NCBI RefSeq assembly: GCF_046054155.1
Contig: NZ_JBEQCT010000001.1
Coordinates: 124,001 to 188,000, forward strand
Length of the DNA: 64,000 nt
Direction of reading: 5' to 3'
Origin: Celerinatantimonas yamalensis
GTDB taxonomy: Bacteria > Pseudomonadota > Gammaproteobacteria > Enterobacterales > Celerinatantimonadaceae
Below the pieces are notes generated by a model. The model saw only the letters and a program-made list of their open reading frames with translations, did no database searches and was not told where the DNA came from. Position numbers and translations under genes: made by a program. Position 1 is the stretch's first letter, and each line of letters opens with the position of its first letter. Shown here piece after piece: positions 54,683 to 62,928 of the stretch.

Positions 54683-55248
54683 AAAAACGCCAACGAGGTG
54701 TTGTTTCCATCGAGTTTGCAATGGGTTTTTTTCTGTTTATGTTGATGTTTTTTTCATGGGCTCAAATCGCTTATGCTGGCTATATCTCAGGATTGATTGA
54801 TTATACATTGGCTGAAACTGCGCGCGATACGCGGGCCAGTATTCCATCACAACAAAGTACGGATGCGGCGCAATCATCACAAGGCGATGCAACGGCTCAA
54901 GCGCAGACGGCCTACCAAATTCAATTTGAAACGTTTCTTAAACAAGAGGCTGGAATTTGGGGGCGATTTATCGATTTCAGTAAATTTCATACCAAAGTAT
55001 ATTACTATGACAGTGTTGCGAATTTAGCCAGTAGTTGCAAACCGCCTGATCCGAAGAATCCACCTGAAGATCAAAAAGACTGCTTAGCAAGCAATGCGAC
55101 GCAAAATGAAACAAATGCACCGATTGCGGTTTATCAAGCAAGTTATGATTTTAAGCCGTTATTTAATTTAATCCCTTCGCAGAATTTGAGCCTTAAACGT
55201 GAAGCCTTTGTGGTGCAGGAATATGAGCGAAAAGACTTTTACAACTAA
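54673..55248 (+). CDS. tadE: Minor pseudopilin TadE
   Basis: 191 residues. The processed N-terminal segment RGVVSIEFAMGFFLFMLMFF is the TadE-like signature (TadV cleavage after the Gly). A periplasmic part has a Cys pair (SSCKPPDP, KDCLAS). It primes or caps the pilus. It overlaps tadD by 10 nt. Confidence 0.92.
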   Translation: MELKKRQRGVVSIEFAMGFFLFMLMFFSWAQIAYAGYISGLIDYTLAETARDTRASIPSQQSTDAAQSSQGDATAQAQTAYQIQFETFLKQEAGIWGRFIDFSKFHTKVYYYDSVANLASSCKPPDPKNPPEDQKDCLASNATQNETNAPIAVYQASYDFKPLFNLIPSQNLSLKREAFVVQEYERKDFYN

Positions 55249-55792
55249 ATGCACACGTGGCGTATTCACTATCGAATTTGCGATTATTGCGCTATTTATG
55301 AGTACCGTCATTGTGTTTACATCTGACATGGTCATTAAGCAGTCTGTTGAAGGGATGCTCGATCGCATGAGTTATTCTGCTGTGAGTGTATTGAAAGAGC
55401 GCACCCAGCTTTATGATAAAGATGAACAGATGGATTCATCTCAAGTCGATACGATTGATAAAATTGTGCAAACATCGCTTGCTCGTACAATGCCTAGTTT
55501 TCAACCATCACGATACAGTGCGTATTATCAGCAGATTACATTTGCGGGTGTCAATACAAAGCAGTCATCGATGAGTGAGAAAGATGTCATAGAAGGTAGC
55601 CATAACGCAGCTTGCACGCCGCCGAATCAATTGAAAAGTATCGCGGCGAATTTATCCCCTATTACCAATGAGGGACGCCGGGCCCCTCTGTTTCAAGTAA
55701 CGCTCTGTTATCGTACGGATAACTGGTTTGGCCAATTAGTGGGCGAAGATTATGAGTGGATTCGCTCTAACTCCATTATACTGGGGCGCTAA
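55223..55792 (+). CDS. tadF: Minor pseudopilin TadF
   Basis: 189 residues with the pseudopilin-type start RGVFTIEFAIIALFMSTVIVF, then a periplasmic domain (two Cys). The ATG at 55223 fits the short leader before the Gly cleavage point; AGGA is close upstream. A GTG at 55199 is also in frame. It starts inside the end of tadE. Confidence 0.9.
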   Translation: MSEKTFTTKCTRGVFTIEFAIIALFMSTVIVFTSDMVIKQSVEGMLDRMSYSAVSVLKERTQLYDKDEQMDSSQVDTIDKIVQTSLARTMPSFQPSRYSAYYQQITFAGVNTKQSSMSEKDVIEGSHNAACTPPNQLKSIAANLSPITNEGRRAPLFQVTLCYRTDNWFGQLVGEDYEWIRSNSIILGR

Positions 55793-55794
55793 CA

Positions 55795-57372
55795 ATGAAA
55801 TATGTACATAGCCAAAAGGGTATTGCTTCTATTATATTTGTTCTCATTTTCCCATTTTTTCTAGGCTTTTTTGCATTGGCGATCGAGGGAACTCGCTACA
55901 TGACGGACAGTGCTCGGCTCAGCGATGTCTTGGAAAGTGCCTCACTTGCTGTGGCCGCATCGGTGAATCACGATGATGATAAGACGATGGTTCAAGATTA
56001 TATAGCAGCCACCGTTCCACACGCTGATGTAAAACCTTCAGACATTACTATTACGTCAAAAACCTGTGAACAAATATATGGCAGTGACTGCGGTAAAGCA
56101 GGTGTGTATGATAAAAATGGGTTGCAGTTTAATGAGTATAAAGTTCAGGTTAATAGTCATTTTGTGAGTTGGTTTCCAGGCAGTACGCTTGTGGCCGGGT
56201 TTAATAAAAATCAAATATTATCGAATCAAGCTGTTGCTCGAAAATATCAACAAAATTTTGTTGATATAGCATTTGTAACCGATTTTTCAGGCTCAATGTT
56301 AGATAATTTTGGTGGGCAAAATAAAGCAAAATATGCCGCAGATATTGATATTATATCTAGTATAATGAATACCTTGAAAAGCTATAATGATTTAGCCCAA
56401 AATTCTAATAAAACTGAACGTAATAACGTTGCTATTGTACCATATAGTCAATACAATAAAAAAATTGATGGCAACGTAATATCCGAAGTTTCATATGGAT
56501 ATCAATCGTGGGGCTCTGCTTCTGTCACTGGGCCTAGTCAAGTCGATACTATTTCTCCATCTTTCGCTGCAACTGAATTGTATGATTCGGGATTTAATTT
56601 GCACCAATATTATCCTAATGGTGTGCCTGAACTTAATAGTGCAGAGCCTGATGGAACATTGATTCAAAAATATTTCGGATGGTCACGAGGTTTTTCAGCT
56701 CAACACACATATTGTAGTGGTTGGCAGTGTTATTATGATGACTATAATTGGGACTATGATGATTGGGATTATCATAGTCATAGTTATAGTTATTATTATA
56801 ACGATTATGATATTTATCAATTTTGGAATGTTTGGTATCCGGATAAAAGAGATTTAAACTATAAAATACGTAATTATATTGGTTGTAGTAATCTAAATTG
56901 GTATGGTACTTGTCAATTTACAGGATACTTCTTCAATATTGGCTTAACTGATGATTTTTCTGGCATAGAAGAAAAAATAGATAATTTCTTTCCTAGTGGA
57001 TCTACATCATCGAGTCAGGGGATTATTCCTGCTGCAGAAATGTTATTAAATAAAACATCTACGAATACAAATAATTTAATAATTGTTTTATCAGATGGTA
57101 ATGATACAGATAATAATTTAAGTTTGGGTTATTATAATTCTGGACTATGTGACTATCTAAGGAATCAGTTTAAATCAAAAAATCAAAGTTTGAAGATAGC
57201 TGTAATTGGTTTTGATTATGATGTAAGTAAAAACCCAGGATTAGCTGAATGTGCTGATTCTAAAAATATTTTTAATGCTCAGAACTATGATGAAATATAC
57301 ACAAAAATATTATCACTAATTACTGAAGAAATTGGCCATCTCTATAACCATGACTATAAAGTGAATAACTAA
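55795..57372 (+). CDS. tadG: TadG-type pilus protein with von Willebrand A domain and Tyr/Asp-rich insertion
   Basis: 525 residues. The TadG-like N-terminal helix (GIASIIFVLIFPFFLGFFAL) is followed by a periplasmic VWA domain with MIDAS D163-F-S165-G-S167 and, after the insert, LIIVLSDGNDT. Between these parts lies a long insertion. At residues 312-341 it has 11 Tyr, 8 Asp, 2 Trp and 2 His in 30 positions, flanked by four cysteines (C307, C312, C364, C373). Base composition from about 56.2 kb to the end is markedly more AT-rich than the neighbouring tad genes. TadG anchors or tips the pilus in other systems. Confidence 0.9.
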   Translation: MKYVHSQKGIASIIFVLIFPFFLGFFALAIEGTRYMTDSARLSDVLESASLAVAASVNHDDDKTMVQDYIAATVPHADVKPSDITITSKTCEQIYGSDCGKAGVYDKNGLQFNEYKVQVNSHFVSWFPGSTLVAGFNKNQILSNQAVARKYQQNFVDIAFVTDFSGSMLDNFGGQNKAKYAADIDIISSIMNTLKSYNDLAQNSNKTERNNVAIVPYSQYNKKIDGNVISEVSYGYQSWGSASVTGPSQVDTISPSFAATELYDSGFNLHQYYPNGVPELNSAEPDGTLIQKYFGWSRGFSAQHTYCSGWQCYYDDYNWDYDDWDYHSHSYSYYYNDYDIYQFWNVWYPDKRDLNYKIRNYIGCSNLNWYGTCQFTGYFFNIGLTDDFSGIEEKIDNFFPSGSTSSSQGIIPAAEMLLNKTSTNTNNLIIVLSDGNDTDNNLSLGYYNSGLCDYLRNQFKSKNQSLKIAVIGFDYDVSKNPGLAECADSKNIFNAQNYDEIYTKILSLITEEIGHLYNHDYKVNN

Positions 57373-57902
57373 TGGATCGAATTAATTTTAAAAATAAGTT
57401 GTCACTCTTACTTTGCTTGGCAAGTTTAGCTCCGAGCATGAGTTTTGCGGCAGATTGTACTATTCCATCAGCGAGCAGTTATCGTGTTGGTGTCACTCAC
57501 AATGGGTATTTGGTCAAAGAGTTGGACTCGCAAAAAGGCATACTTGAACAAGGGACTTGTCAGCGGTCAGATGTCTCGTACATAGTTCATTTTTCCTTTG
57601 ACCAGGCAACCTTAAACAGCGAGCAAAAGCAACATATTCAGCAGCTAGTGAAGCAGTTGCAGTTGACTCAAGAACCGGTGCAGCTCGAGATTGTTGGCTA
57701 TACTGACTCACGCGGGTCTATCGCTTATAACCAGCGGTTAGGCAAGGCGCGCGCCAGCGCAGTTCGTCATTACTTAGAACATTTAGGGGTTGTGGGCTCG
57801 CGTGTGATGATTCACTCAGAAGGTGAATTACAACCGGTTGCCTCTAACACGACTTCAACAGGCCGAGCGTTGAATCGTCGTGCTGTGATCACAACCAAGT
57901 AG
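57372..57902 (+). CDS. OmpA-family protein at the end of the tad operon
   Basis: 176 residues. The signal peptide (about 1-26, ending SFA-AD) is followed by a short N-terminal domain and an OmpA-like peptidoglycan-binding domain: FSFDQATLNSEQKQHIQ, GYTDSRGSIAYNQRLGKARA and RALNRRAVI. Its ATG overlaps the tadG stop by 1 nt, so it belongs to the operon. It probably anchors the secretion apparatus or the TadG complex to the cell wall. Confidence 0.92.
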   Translation: MDRINFKNKLSLLLCLASLAPSMSFAADCTIPSASSYRVGVTHNGYLVKELDSQKGILEQGTCQRSDVSYIVHFSFDQATLNSEQKQHIQQLVKQLQLTQEPVQLEIVGYTDSRGSIAYNQRLGKARASAVRHYLEHLGVVGSRVMIHSEGELQPVASNTTSTGRALNRRAVITTK

Positions 57903-58001
57903 CGATGCGTAGCTATCACTTGCTGTAAAGAGGCGAATAAGCCCCTTCATGGCTATTAGTGGCCGCTATTTAAGTCTGACTTTTATACTACGATGTTCCC
58001 A

Positions 58002-58334
58002 CTAAATACATCGTGCAGGCTTAGGTAGGCCCGCTATTTTTGTCGCTTGCTTGGCAGGCCCTTTGGGGAAAAGCCGATAAAGATAACGACTGTTGCCTTT
58101 TTCTGGGCCATATTTTTTCCCCATTGCTTTAACCAGTGGCCGTATCGCGGGTGATGTATTGAACTGAAGGTAAAAGTCCCTGACAAAGTGGACAACTTGC
58201 CAATGGGGTTCACTCAGGTTGATCCCTTCACTATTAGCAATAACACTGGCTAATTCTTCGCTCCACTGGGTGCTATCTAGAAGATAACCTTCGGCATCTG
58301 TTTCGATCGTAGTTCCGTTAATTTCTAACATCAA
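58002..58334 (-). CDS. tusE: Sulfurtransferase TusE
   Basis: Last carrier in the TusABCDE sulfur relay that delivers sulfur to MnmA for 2-thiouridine in tRNA. 110 residues of the DsrC/TusE family with HWQVVHFVRDFYLQFNTSPAIRPLVKAM and LFPKGPAKQATKIAGLPKP. The catalytic cysteine is second from the end (C109). It lies near yccA, as in E. coli. Confidence 0.96.
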   Translation of the reverse strand: MMLEINGTTIETDAEGYLLDSTQWSEELASVIANSEGINLSEPHWQVVHFVRDFYLQFNTSPAIRPLVKAMGKKYGPEKGNSRYLYRLFPKGPAKQATKIAGLPKPARCI

Positions 58335-58341
58335 GTTCAGT

Positions 58342-60483
58342 CTATAATTGAGATGGAATAGGATTTTGTCGCTCTGCCAATTGAGCTTGGATCTGGCATA
58401 GATTGCTAGTTAGCTGTTGCAGCTGAAAAGCAATCAGTAGCTCTTCGCCATGCAGGTTTGGCATCAATTCTCGCAATTTTAACGTAATTGCGGGAGTCAG
58501 TGTAGTCTCATCAAGTTGCTCTGGTGAATGCTCTCCTGCTCTTAATTGGTTAAGGCTGGCAGTGAGTTGCTGGCCGATATCAATAATAATAGCGCTCGCT
58601 TGGGGAGAGAGCTGACGGCCACGATAGAGCGATAACGTCGATAGATGTGCTATATAACTATGGATATAGCCTGTGAGATGGTAGAGCAATGTGACATCAC
58701 GTCGTCTAGTTGAAGGCTCTGCAAACAATGCTTGTTGATGTTTTACAAACTCTGCTTCCGCGACATGCAAATTGAATCGGGCCAGCCGATAGGGTTCATT
58801 TTCATCTGCTTGATGGTGTTGATAATGGTTAAATATCAGACTTTGATAATCAATTAAACGGGTTAGTAATGTGTTAGTTCGTTGCTGTGTATGATTTTCC
58901 AGCCAATCAGGCCAGATAAATCGAATGGCAATATAAACCAATAATCCACCCAATAACGTTGCAATCATACGTATGACAATAGTGAACTCAGACTTTACCC
59001 CGAGTAGTTGCAGGGCGAGTGCAACAAAAATGGTGATCATGACAACGGCTAGTGCATAGCGATGACTAAAATACCAAAAAAATAGCAAGCAGCTTAATGC
59101 GACCGCTACAATCATCATGGCAAGTGGTAATTTAAGTAACAATAGTCCAGTTGCGATAGCAATGCCTATCAATGTTCCCACAATGCGCTGTACTAATCGC
59201 TGTTTTGTCGCAGCATAATTAGGCTTCATCACTAATAGCGTCGTGAGCAGTAACCAAAAATTTTGTCCATGAATAGGGCCAGGGATGAGCATTATGATCA
59301 AAAAGCCTGTCAGCATACACAGAGCTTGGCGTAATGCATGACGAAAGAGTAGTCCGGTTGGCTGGGTTATTTGTTGCCAAAAATTTGCCCAATTTAGAAC
59401 AGGTAACTGCTCAAACTTAAAGTCATGACTGGGGAATACCGTTTTTTCACGAGTAAGCCGCTCCATCTCACTTAAATTATTCAGCATGAAACTCAGTTGG
59501 TTGTAATCGACTTCGCCAAGTGTACGTTTGAGCTGATAATTGCCCCGAAGCGTTTGCGCAAGGCTTGCAATCTCGTGCTGGAGCCTATCACGGATAGGTC
59601 GAGGTTTCGCCTGCCAAGCAATCCGTTTTGCTAGACCTAACATAATAAAGTGTAATTGCTGCGAAATGACTGTATCGGAAAGCTTTTGGTTGAGTTGGGC
59701 GTAATTCACGTGTGATGACACGATCCGTTCGATCAATAATTGGGCTTTGAAAAATAAGTCTAGGTAATCAGAGTTCTGATTGGCCTTTGGATATTGGGCT
59801 TGGCGAATCACCAATAGACTCCGCATTTGCGCAAGTGCGCTGGAAGCTTCACCCGTTAGCCCTGCTAGATTGCGTCGTAAAGTCTCGTCATTATGATATT
59901 TACTGAAAAATTGAGCTTTTTGTGACTGATATTTGGCAAGCAAGGTAAATAATGTATGAGATTGCTGAGCCAAGTTTTGGTTCGGCTTGAGTGCATTAAT
60001 AATAAAGGAGAGTAGAACATAGCTCAGTGCTCCAACCAGTAAATACAATGGTTGTTGCCACTTTTGCCCTGTATATTGCCCATAACCTAGCATCGTATAA
60101 ATGGCCAGAATTAACGCACTCATTGCGATAGGTCCAAAACGAACCTCTAACCCGGCTAGCATGACAAAGATAAACGTCGAGCTAAACAGCCCTAACGCAA
60201 ATAGCCACGGATAGCTATAAAGTGCGGTCACTGAACCAGCTGCGAGGGTAAAACAGCCAAACATCACTAACATCGCTTTAGCACGATGTACATAAAGAGC
60301 CGGGTGGTCAGCAAGCGCAGCTGCGACAACGCCAAAGGCGAGCGTGGACAGATGCACCATTGGTAAATGCAGATAGACACCGAGCAGAATAAAGATAATC
60401 AACAAGGTTGCCTTAACGGCTATCCAGAACTGTGGATGATTAACTGGTGGTGTTTTGAGATAACTAAATAATGAATGCATCAC
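58342..60483 (-). CDS. yccS: YccS-family inner-membrane protein (FUSC domain)
   Basis: 713 residues. Two sets of about five to six membrane helices (about 20-165 and 385-520) are each followed by a cytoplasmic helical domain, the standard YccS/YhfK layout. The family resembles aromatic acid efflux proteins (AaeB/FUSC), but no substrate is established. The stop is 8 nt from the tusE start, so the two are probably co-transcribed. Confidence 0.9.
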   Translation of the reverse strand: MMHSLFSYLKTPPVNHPQFWIAVKATLLIIFILLGVYLHLPMVHLSTLAFGVVAAALADHPALYVHRAKAMLVMFGCFTLAAGSVTALYSYPWLFALGLFSSTFIFVMLAGLEVRFGPIAMSALILAIYTMLGYGQYTGQKWQQPLYLLVGALSYVLLSFIINALKPNQNLAQQSHTLFTLLAKYQSQKAQFFSKYHNDETLRRNLAGLTGEASSALAQMRSLLVIRQAQYPKANQNSDYLDLFFKAQLLIERIVSSHVNYAQLNQKLSDTVISQQLHFIMLGLAKRIAWQAKPRPIRDRLQHEIASLAQTLRGNYQLKRTLGEVDYNQLSFMLNNLSEMERLTREKTVFPSHDFKFEQLPVLNWANFWQQITQPTGLLFRHALRQALCMLTGFLIIMLIPGPIHGQNFWLLLTTLLVMKPNYAATKQRLVQRIVGTLIGIAIATGLLLLKLPLAMMIVAVALSCLLFFWYFSHRYALAVVMITIFVALALQLLGVKSEFTIVIRMIATLLGGLLVYIAIRFIWPDWLENHTQQRTNTLLTRLIDYQSLIFNHYQHHQADENEPYRLARFNLHVAEAEFVKHQQALFAEPSTRRRDVTLLYHLTGYIHSYIAHLSTLSLYRGRQLSPQASAIIIDIGQQLTASLNQLRAGEHSPEQLDETTLTPAITLKLRELMPNLHGEELLIAFQLQQLTSNLCQIQAQLAERQNPIPSQL

Positions 60484-60495
60484 GAGTGGTTACAC

Positions 60496-60521
60496 AAAAA
60501 ACGCCCCAAAGAAGGGGCGTT
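60496..60521 (-). terminator. Terminator of yccA
   Basis: AACGCCCC / GGGGCGTT stem followed on the minus strand by a run of T residues (60500-60496), 31 nt after the yccA stop. yccS-tusE must therefore have their own promoter or rely on read-through. Confidence 0.92.
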
Positions 60522-60551
60522 GATAGAGACTAATAAGCGAGTTCAATTTTT

Positions 60552-61214
60552 TTAATTGCGAGAAGAAGCCATTAAAATGTTGAGCAAGCTTAGGAAGATG
60601 TTGTACAACGACACAAAGATTGTCACGGTTGCAGAAATATAATTACGTTCCCCGCCGTGGATAATTGCACTGGTCTGCATCAAAATAGCGCCTGATGAAA
60701 ACAGAATGAACAAGCCACTTAAGACTAAGTTCAGTACTGGCATATGCAAGAACAGGTTCGCAATCATCGCTACAACGAGCACGACAAAGCCTGCTGTCAT
60801 CATGCCACCTAAAAACGACATATCTTTGCGAGTGGTCAATACATAAGCTGACAATGCAAAGAAGGTGAGGGCGGTTCCACCTAATGCAGTCATCAAAATA
60901 CCAGTTCCACCTGTTTTAAGCAGCAGATCGATAATAGGGCCTAAGGTATACCCCATAAATCCAGTGAGCAAGAAAACGAATACAAGGCCTGTTGAGCTAT
61001 TTTTGGTTTTCTCAACAGCAAATAATAACCCATAAAAGCCGACTAAGGTTAAAATGATACCTGGAGGCGGTAACATTAGAACTGCTGATGCACCCGCAAT
61101 AGCGGCAGAAAAGGCTAAGGTCATTGCTAATAGCATGTAGGTGTTACGTAAGACCTTATTGGTCTCATCTTGTTGACGAATGTTACTATAGTCAACACTG
61201 CGATATTCATTCAT
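60552..61214 (-). CDS. yccA: BAX inhibitor-1 family protein YccA
   Basis: 220-residue inner-membrane protein with seven helices. It carries the Bax-inhibitor family pattern (VLRNTYMLLAMTLAFSAAIAG at the start, LYNIFLSLLNIL at the end). E. coli YccA modulates the FtsH protease. The ATG at 61214 follows GGAGA by 6 nt; the frame is open 75 nt further without a site. tRNA-Ser genes lie upstream, as with serT in E. coli. Confidence 0.93.
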   Translation of the reverse strand: MNEYRSVDYSNIRQQDETNKVLRNTYMLLAMTLAFSAAIAGASAVLMLPPPGIILTLVGFYGLLFAVEKTKNSSTGLVFVFLLTGFMGYTLGPIIDLLLKTGGTGILMTALGGTALTFFALSAYVLTTRKDMSFLGGMMTAGFVVLVVAMIANLFLHMPVLNLVLSGLFILFSSGAILMQTSAIIHGGERNYISATVTIFVSLYNIFLSLLNILMASSRN

Positions 61215-61468
61215 AGAGTTTCTCCACTCTTGATCACTTAATACTAAAAGTGAGTATACATAATTTATACGGCTGAGTATAACAACCATTGACCCAAGGA
61301 AATGGCCCTAGTTTATAGTTAGAATACAATATGTATTAAAAGTTCATTGAAAAGAAGCTGTTATGATCAATAAATAATCAACCGAACGATTTTTTTGTAA
61401 AAATCAGATAATAATTTTAAAAAATAGTTGCGTTTAAAATTTCAATCAGTATTATTCGTTCCCGCTGC

Positions 61469-61559
61469 GGAGGGGTGGCAGAGCGGTTGAATGCACCGGT
61501 CTTGAAAACCGGCGTGGGTTCATAGCCCACCGAGAGTTCGAATCTCTCCTCCTCCGCCA
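61469..61559 (+). tRNA. tRNA-Ser (anticodon TGA), copy 1
   Basis: 91 nt with a long variable arm, anticodon loop CTTGAAA giving TGA, TTCGAATCTC in the T arm, and encoded CCA. It is identical to the second copy 357 nt downstream. Confidence 0.97.
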
Positions 61560-61565
61560 CTTTTT

Positions 61566-61597
61566 AAAAAGGGCATCACATTTGTGATGCCCTTTTT
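61566..61597 (+). terminator. Terminator after tRNA-Ser copy 1
   Basis: AAAAAGGGCATCACA / TGTGATGCCCTTTTT stem followed by T residues, 7 nt after the tRNA. Confidence 0.93.
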
Positions 61598-61825
61598 GCA
61601 TTTAGTCCTGCATTAATGAAAATGTGGGCGGCAGATTATTCGTCATATGGATGAGCTCTTGATAGAGCTGATATTGATCATCGAGCGTATTGGAAGACGT
61701 GAACTGCATTGAAAAAATGAGCGGTTCGCATAAAAAGACAGCAACCAAATCGAAATTTAAGGAAAAGCATCAAGCAAGCCTTTACAACATTGTAGCAAAT
61801 CGCTAATATGCGCCTCGTCGTCTGC

Positions 61826-61916
61826 GGAGGGGTGGCAGAGCGGTTGAATGCACCGGTCTTGAAAACCGGCGTGGGTTCATAGCCCACCGAGAGTTCGAAT
61901 CTCTCCTCCTCCGCCA
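61826..61916 (+). tRNA. tRNA-Ser (anticodon TGA), copy 2
   Basis: The same 91-nt sequence as copy 1, including CCA. The two copies are separated by about 266 nt, and each has its own nearly identical terminator, so they arose by a local duplication. Reads UCA, UCG and UCU-type codons. Confidence 0.97.
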
Positions 61917-61924
61917 CTTTTTAG

Positions 61925-61956
61925 AAAAGGGCATCACATCTGTGATGCCCTTTTTG
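61925..61956 (+). terminator. Terminator after tRNA-Ser copy 2
   Basis: The same GGGCATCACA / TGTGATGCCC stem with T run as after copy 1, with a single base change in the loop. Confidence 0.93.
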
Positions 61957-62283
61957 CTTCCCATGTTAAATTTATCCAAGTGACAAATCCCACTCGCTAT
62001 CTCACTGTATATATAGCATTAACCCTCATCGCATCTGTTTTGAGTTGAAAGTGAGTTCTATCTAAACAACCTGTGATCAGGGTATAGGATTTCATATATG
62101 TTCCCCTCTTTTTAGTCGCTCTGTCTATTAAAGCCTGATAGTATCTAGTGTCGATGTTTTATAAACTGACAGAACAGTTAGCGGTTTTTGTCGACCCAAT
62201 TATTATTGATTGGTGTGATAATAAAATTGTAAAATCTAACTGCCTAGTGAGTTAAGTAAATTTTACTGTGCGGAGATGTACGC
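61957..62283. other. Intergenic region between tRNA-Ser and uvrY
   Basis: 327 nt, AT-rich, without a credible gene. It must hold the uvrY promoter; I could not assign one. The last 20 nt carry GCGGAG, the ribosome-binding site of uvrY. Confidence 0.5.
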
Positions 62284-62928
62284 TTGATTACCGTTTATCT
62301 AGTTGATGATCACGAGTTAGTGCGCACAGGGATCCGTCGCATTATTGAAGATGCACGAGGAATGAAAGTTGTCGGTGAGGCAGAAAGCGGTGAACAGGCG
62401 GTCCAATGGGCTCGTCAGAACCATGCTGATGTCATGCTTATGGATATGAATATGCCAGGGATTGGAGGCTTAGAAGCAACTCGGAAAATTCTTCGTTACG
62501 ATCCCGATACGCGAATAGTGGTATTAACGATTCATACCGAAAATCCATTCCCTAGCAAGGTCATGCAAGCTGGGGCGTTTGGCTATTTAACCAAGGGGGC
62601 AGCCCCTGATGAAATGCTTAACGCAATTCGAACGGTCAGCTGTGGTCAGCGTTATTTATCGCCACAGATTGCCCAACAGGTTGCATTGAGTTCATTTTCA
62701 ACAGACAGTGAAAATCCGTTTTCCCAGTTGTCTGAGCGTGAACTGCAAATTATGTTGATGATCACCAAGGGGGTCCGTGTCACTGATATTTCAGAACAAT
62801 TGAATCTAAGTTCAAAAACGGTGAATAGCTATCGTTATCGACTTTTTAGTAAACTGAATATTAGTGGTGATGTTGAGTTAACCCATTTGGCTATCCGTCA
62901 CGGCATTTTGGACGCAGAAAAGCTCTAG
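62284..62928 (+). CDS. uvrY: Response regulator UvrY/GacA
   Basis: 214 residues. The receiver domain has the phosphoacceptor D54 (MLMDMNMPGI) and K at about 104 (LTKG). The LuxR-type HTH output is at about 148-205 (LSERELQIMLMITKG...LNLSSKTVNSYRYR). With the sensor kinase BarA it activates CsrB/C small RNAs and so carbon storage, motility and biofilm control. The start is TTG, 8 nt after GGAG, as reported for E. coli uvrY. The stop directly precedes the uvrC ATG. Confidence 0.96.
   Translation: MITVYLVDDHELVRTGIRRIIEDARGMKVVGEAESGEQAVQWARQNHADVMLMDMNMPGIGGLEATRKILRYDPDTRIVVLTIHTENPFPSKVMQAGAFGYLTKGAAPDEMLNAIRTVSCGQRYLSPQIAQQVALSSFSTDSENPFSQLSERELQIMLMITKGVRVTDISEQLNLSSKTVNSYRYRLFSKLNISGDVELTHLAIRHGILDAEKL

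Noticed and set aside
61678..61917. 79-codon minus-strand ORF overlapping the second tRNA-Ser gene
   Set aside because: Its first third is simply the antisense translation of the tRNA, a well-known annotation artefact. It has no ribosome-binding site or domain.
61469..61956. tRNA-Ser pair as a prophage or island attachment site
   Set aside because: There is no integrase or foreign-looking block next to it; the copies are complete and flanked by core genes.
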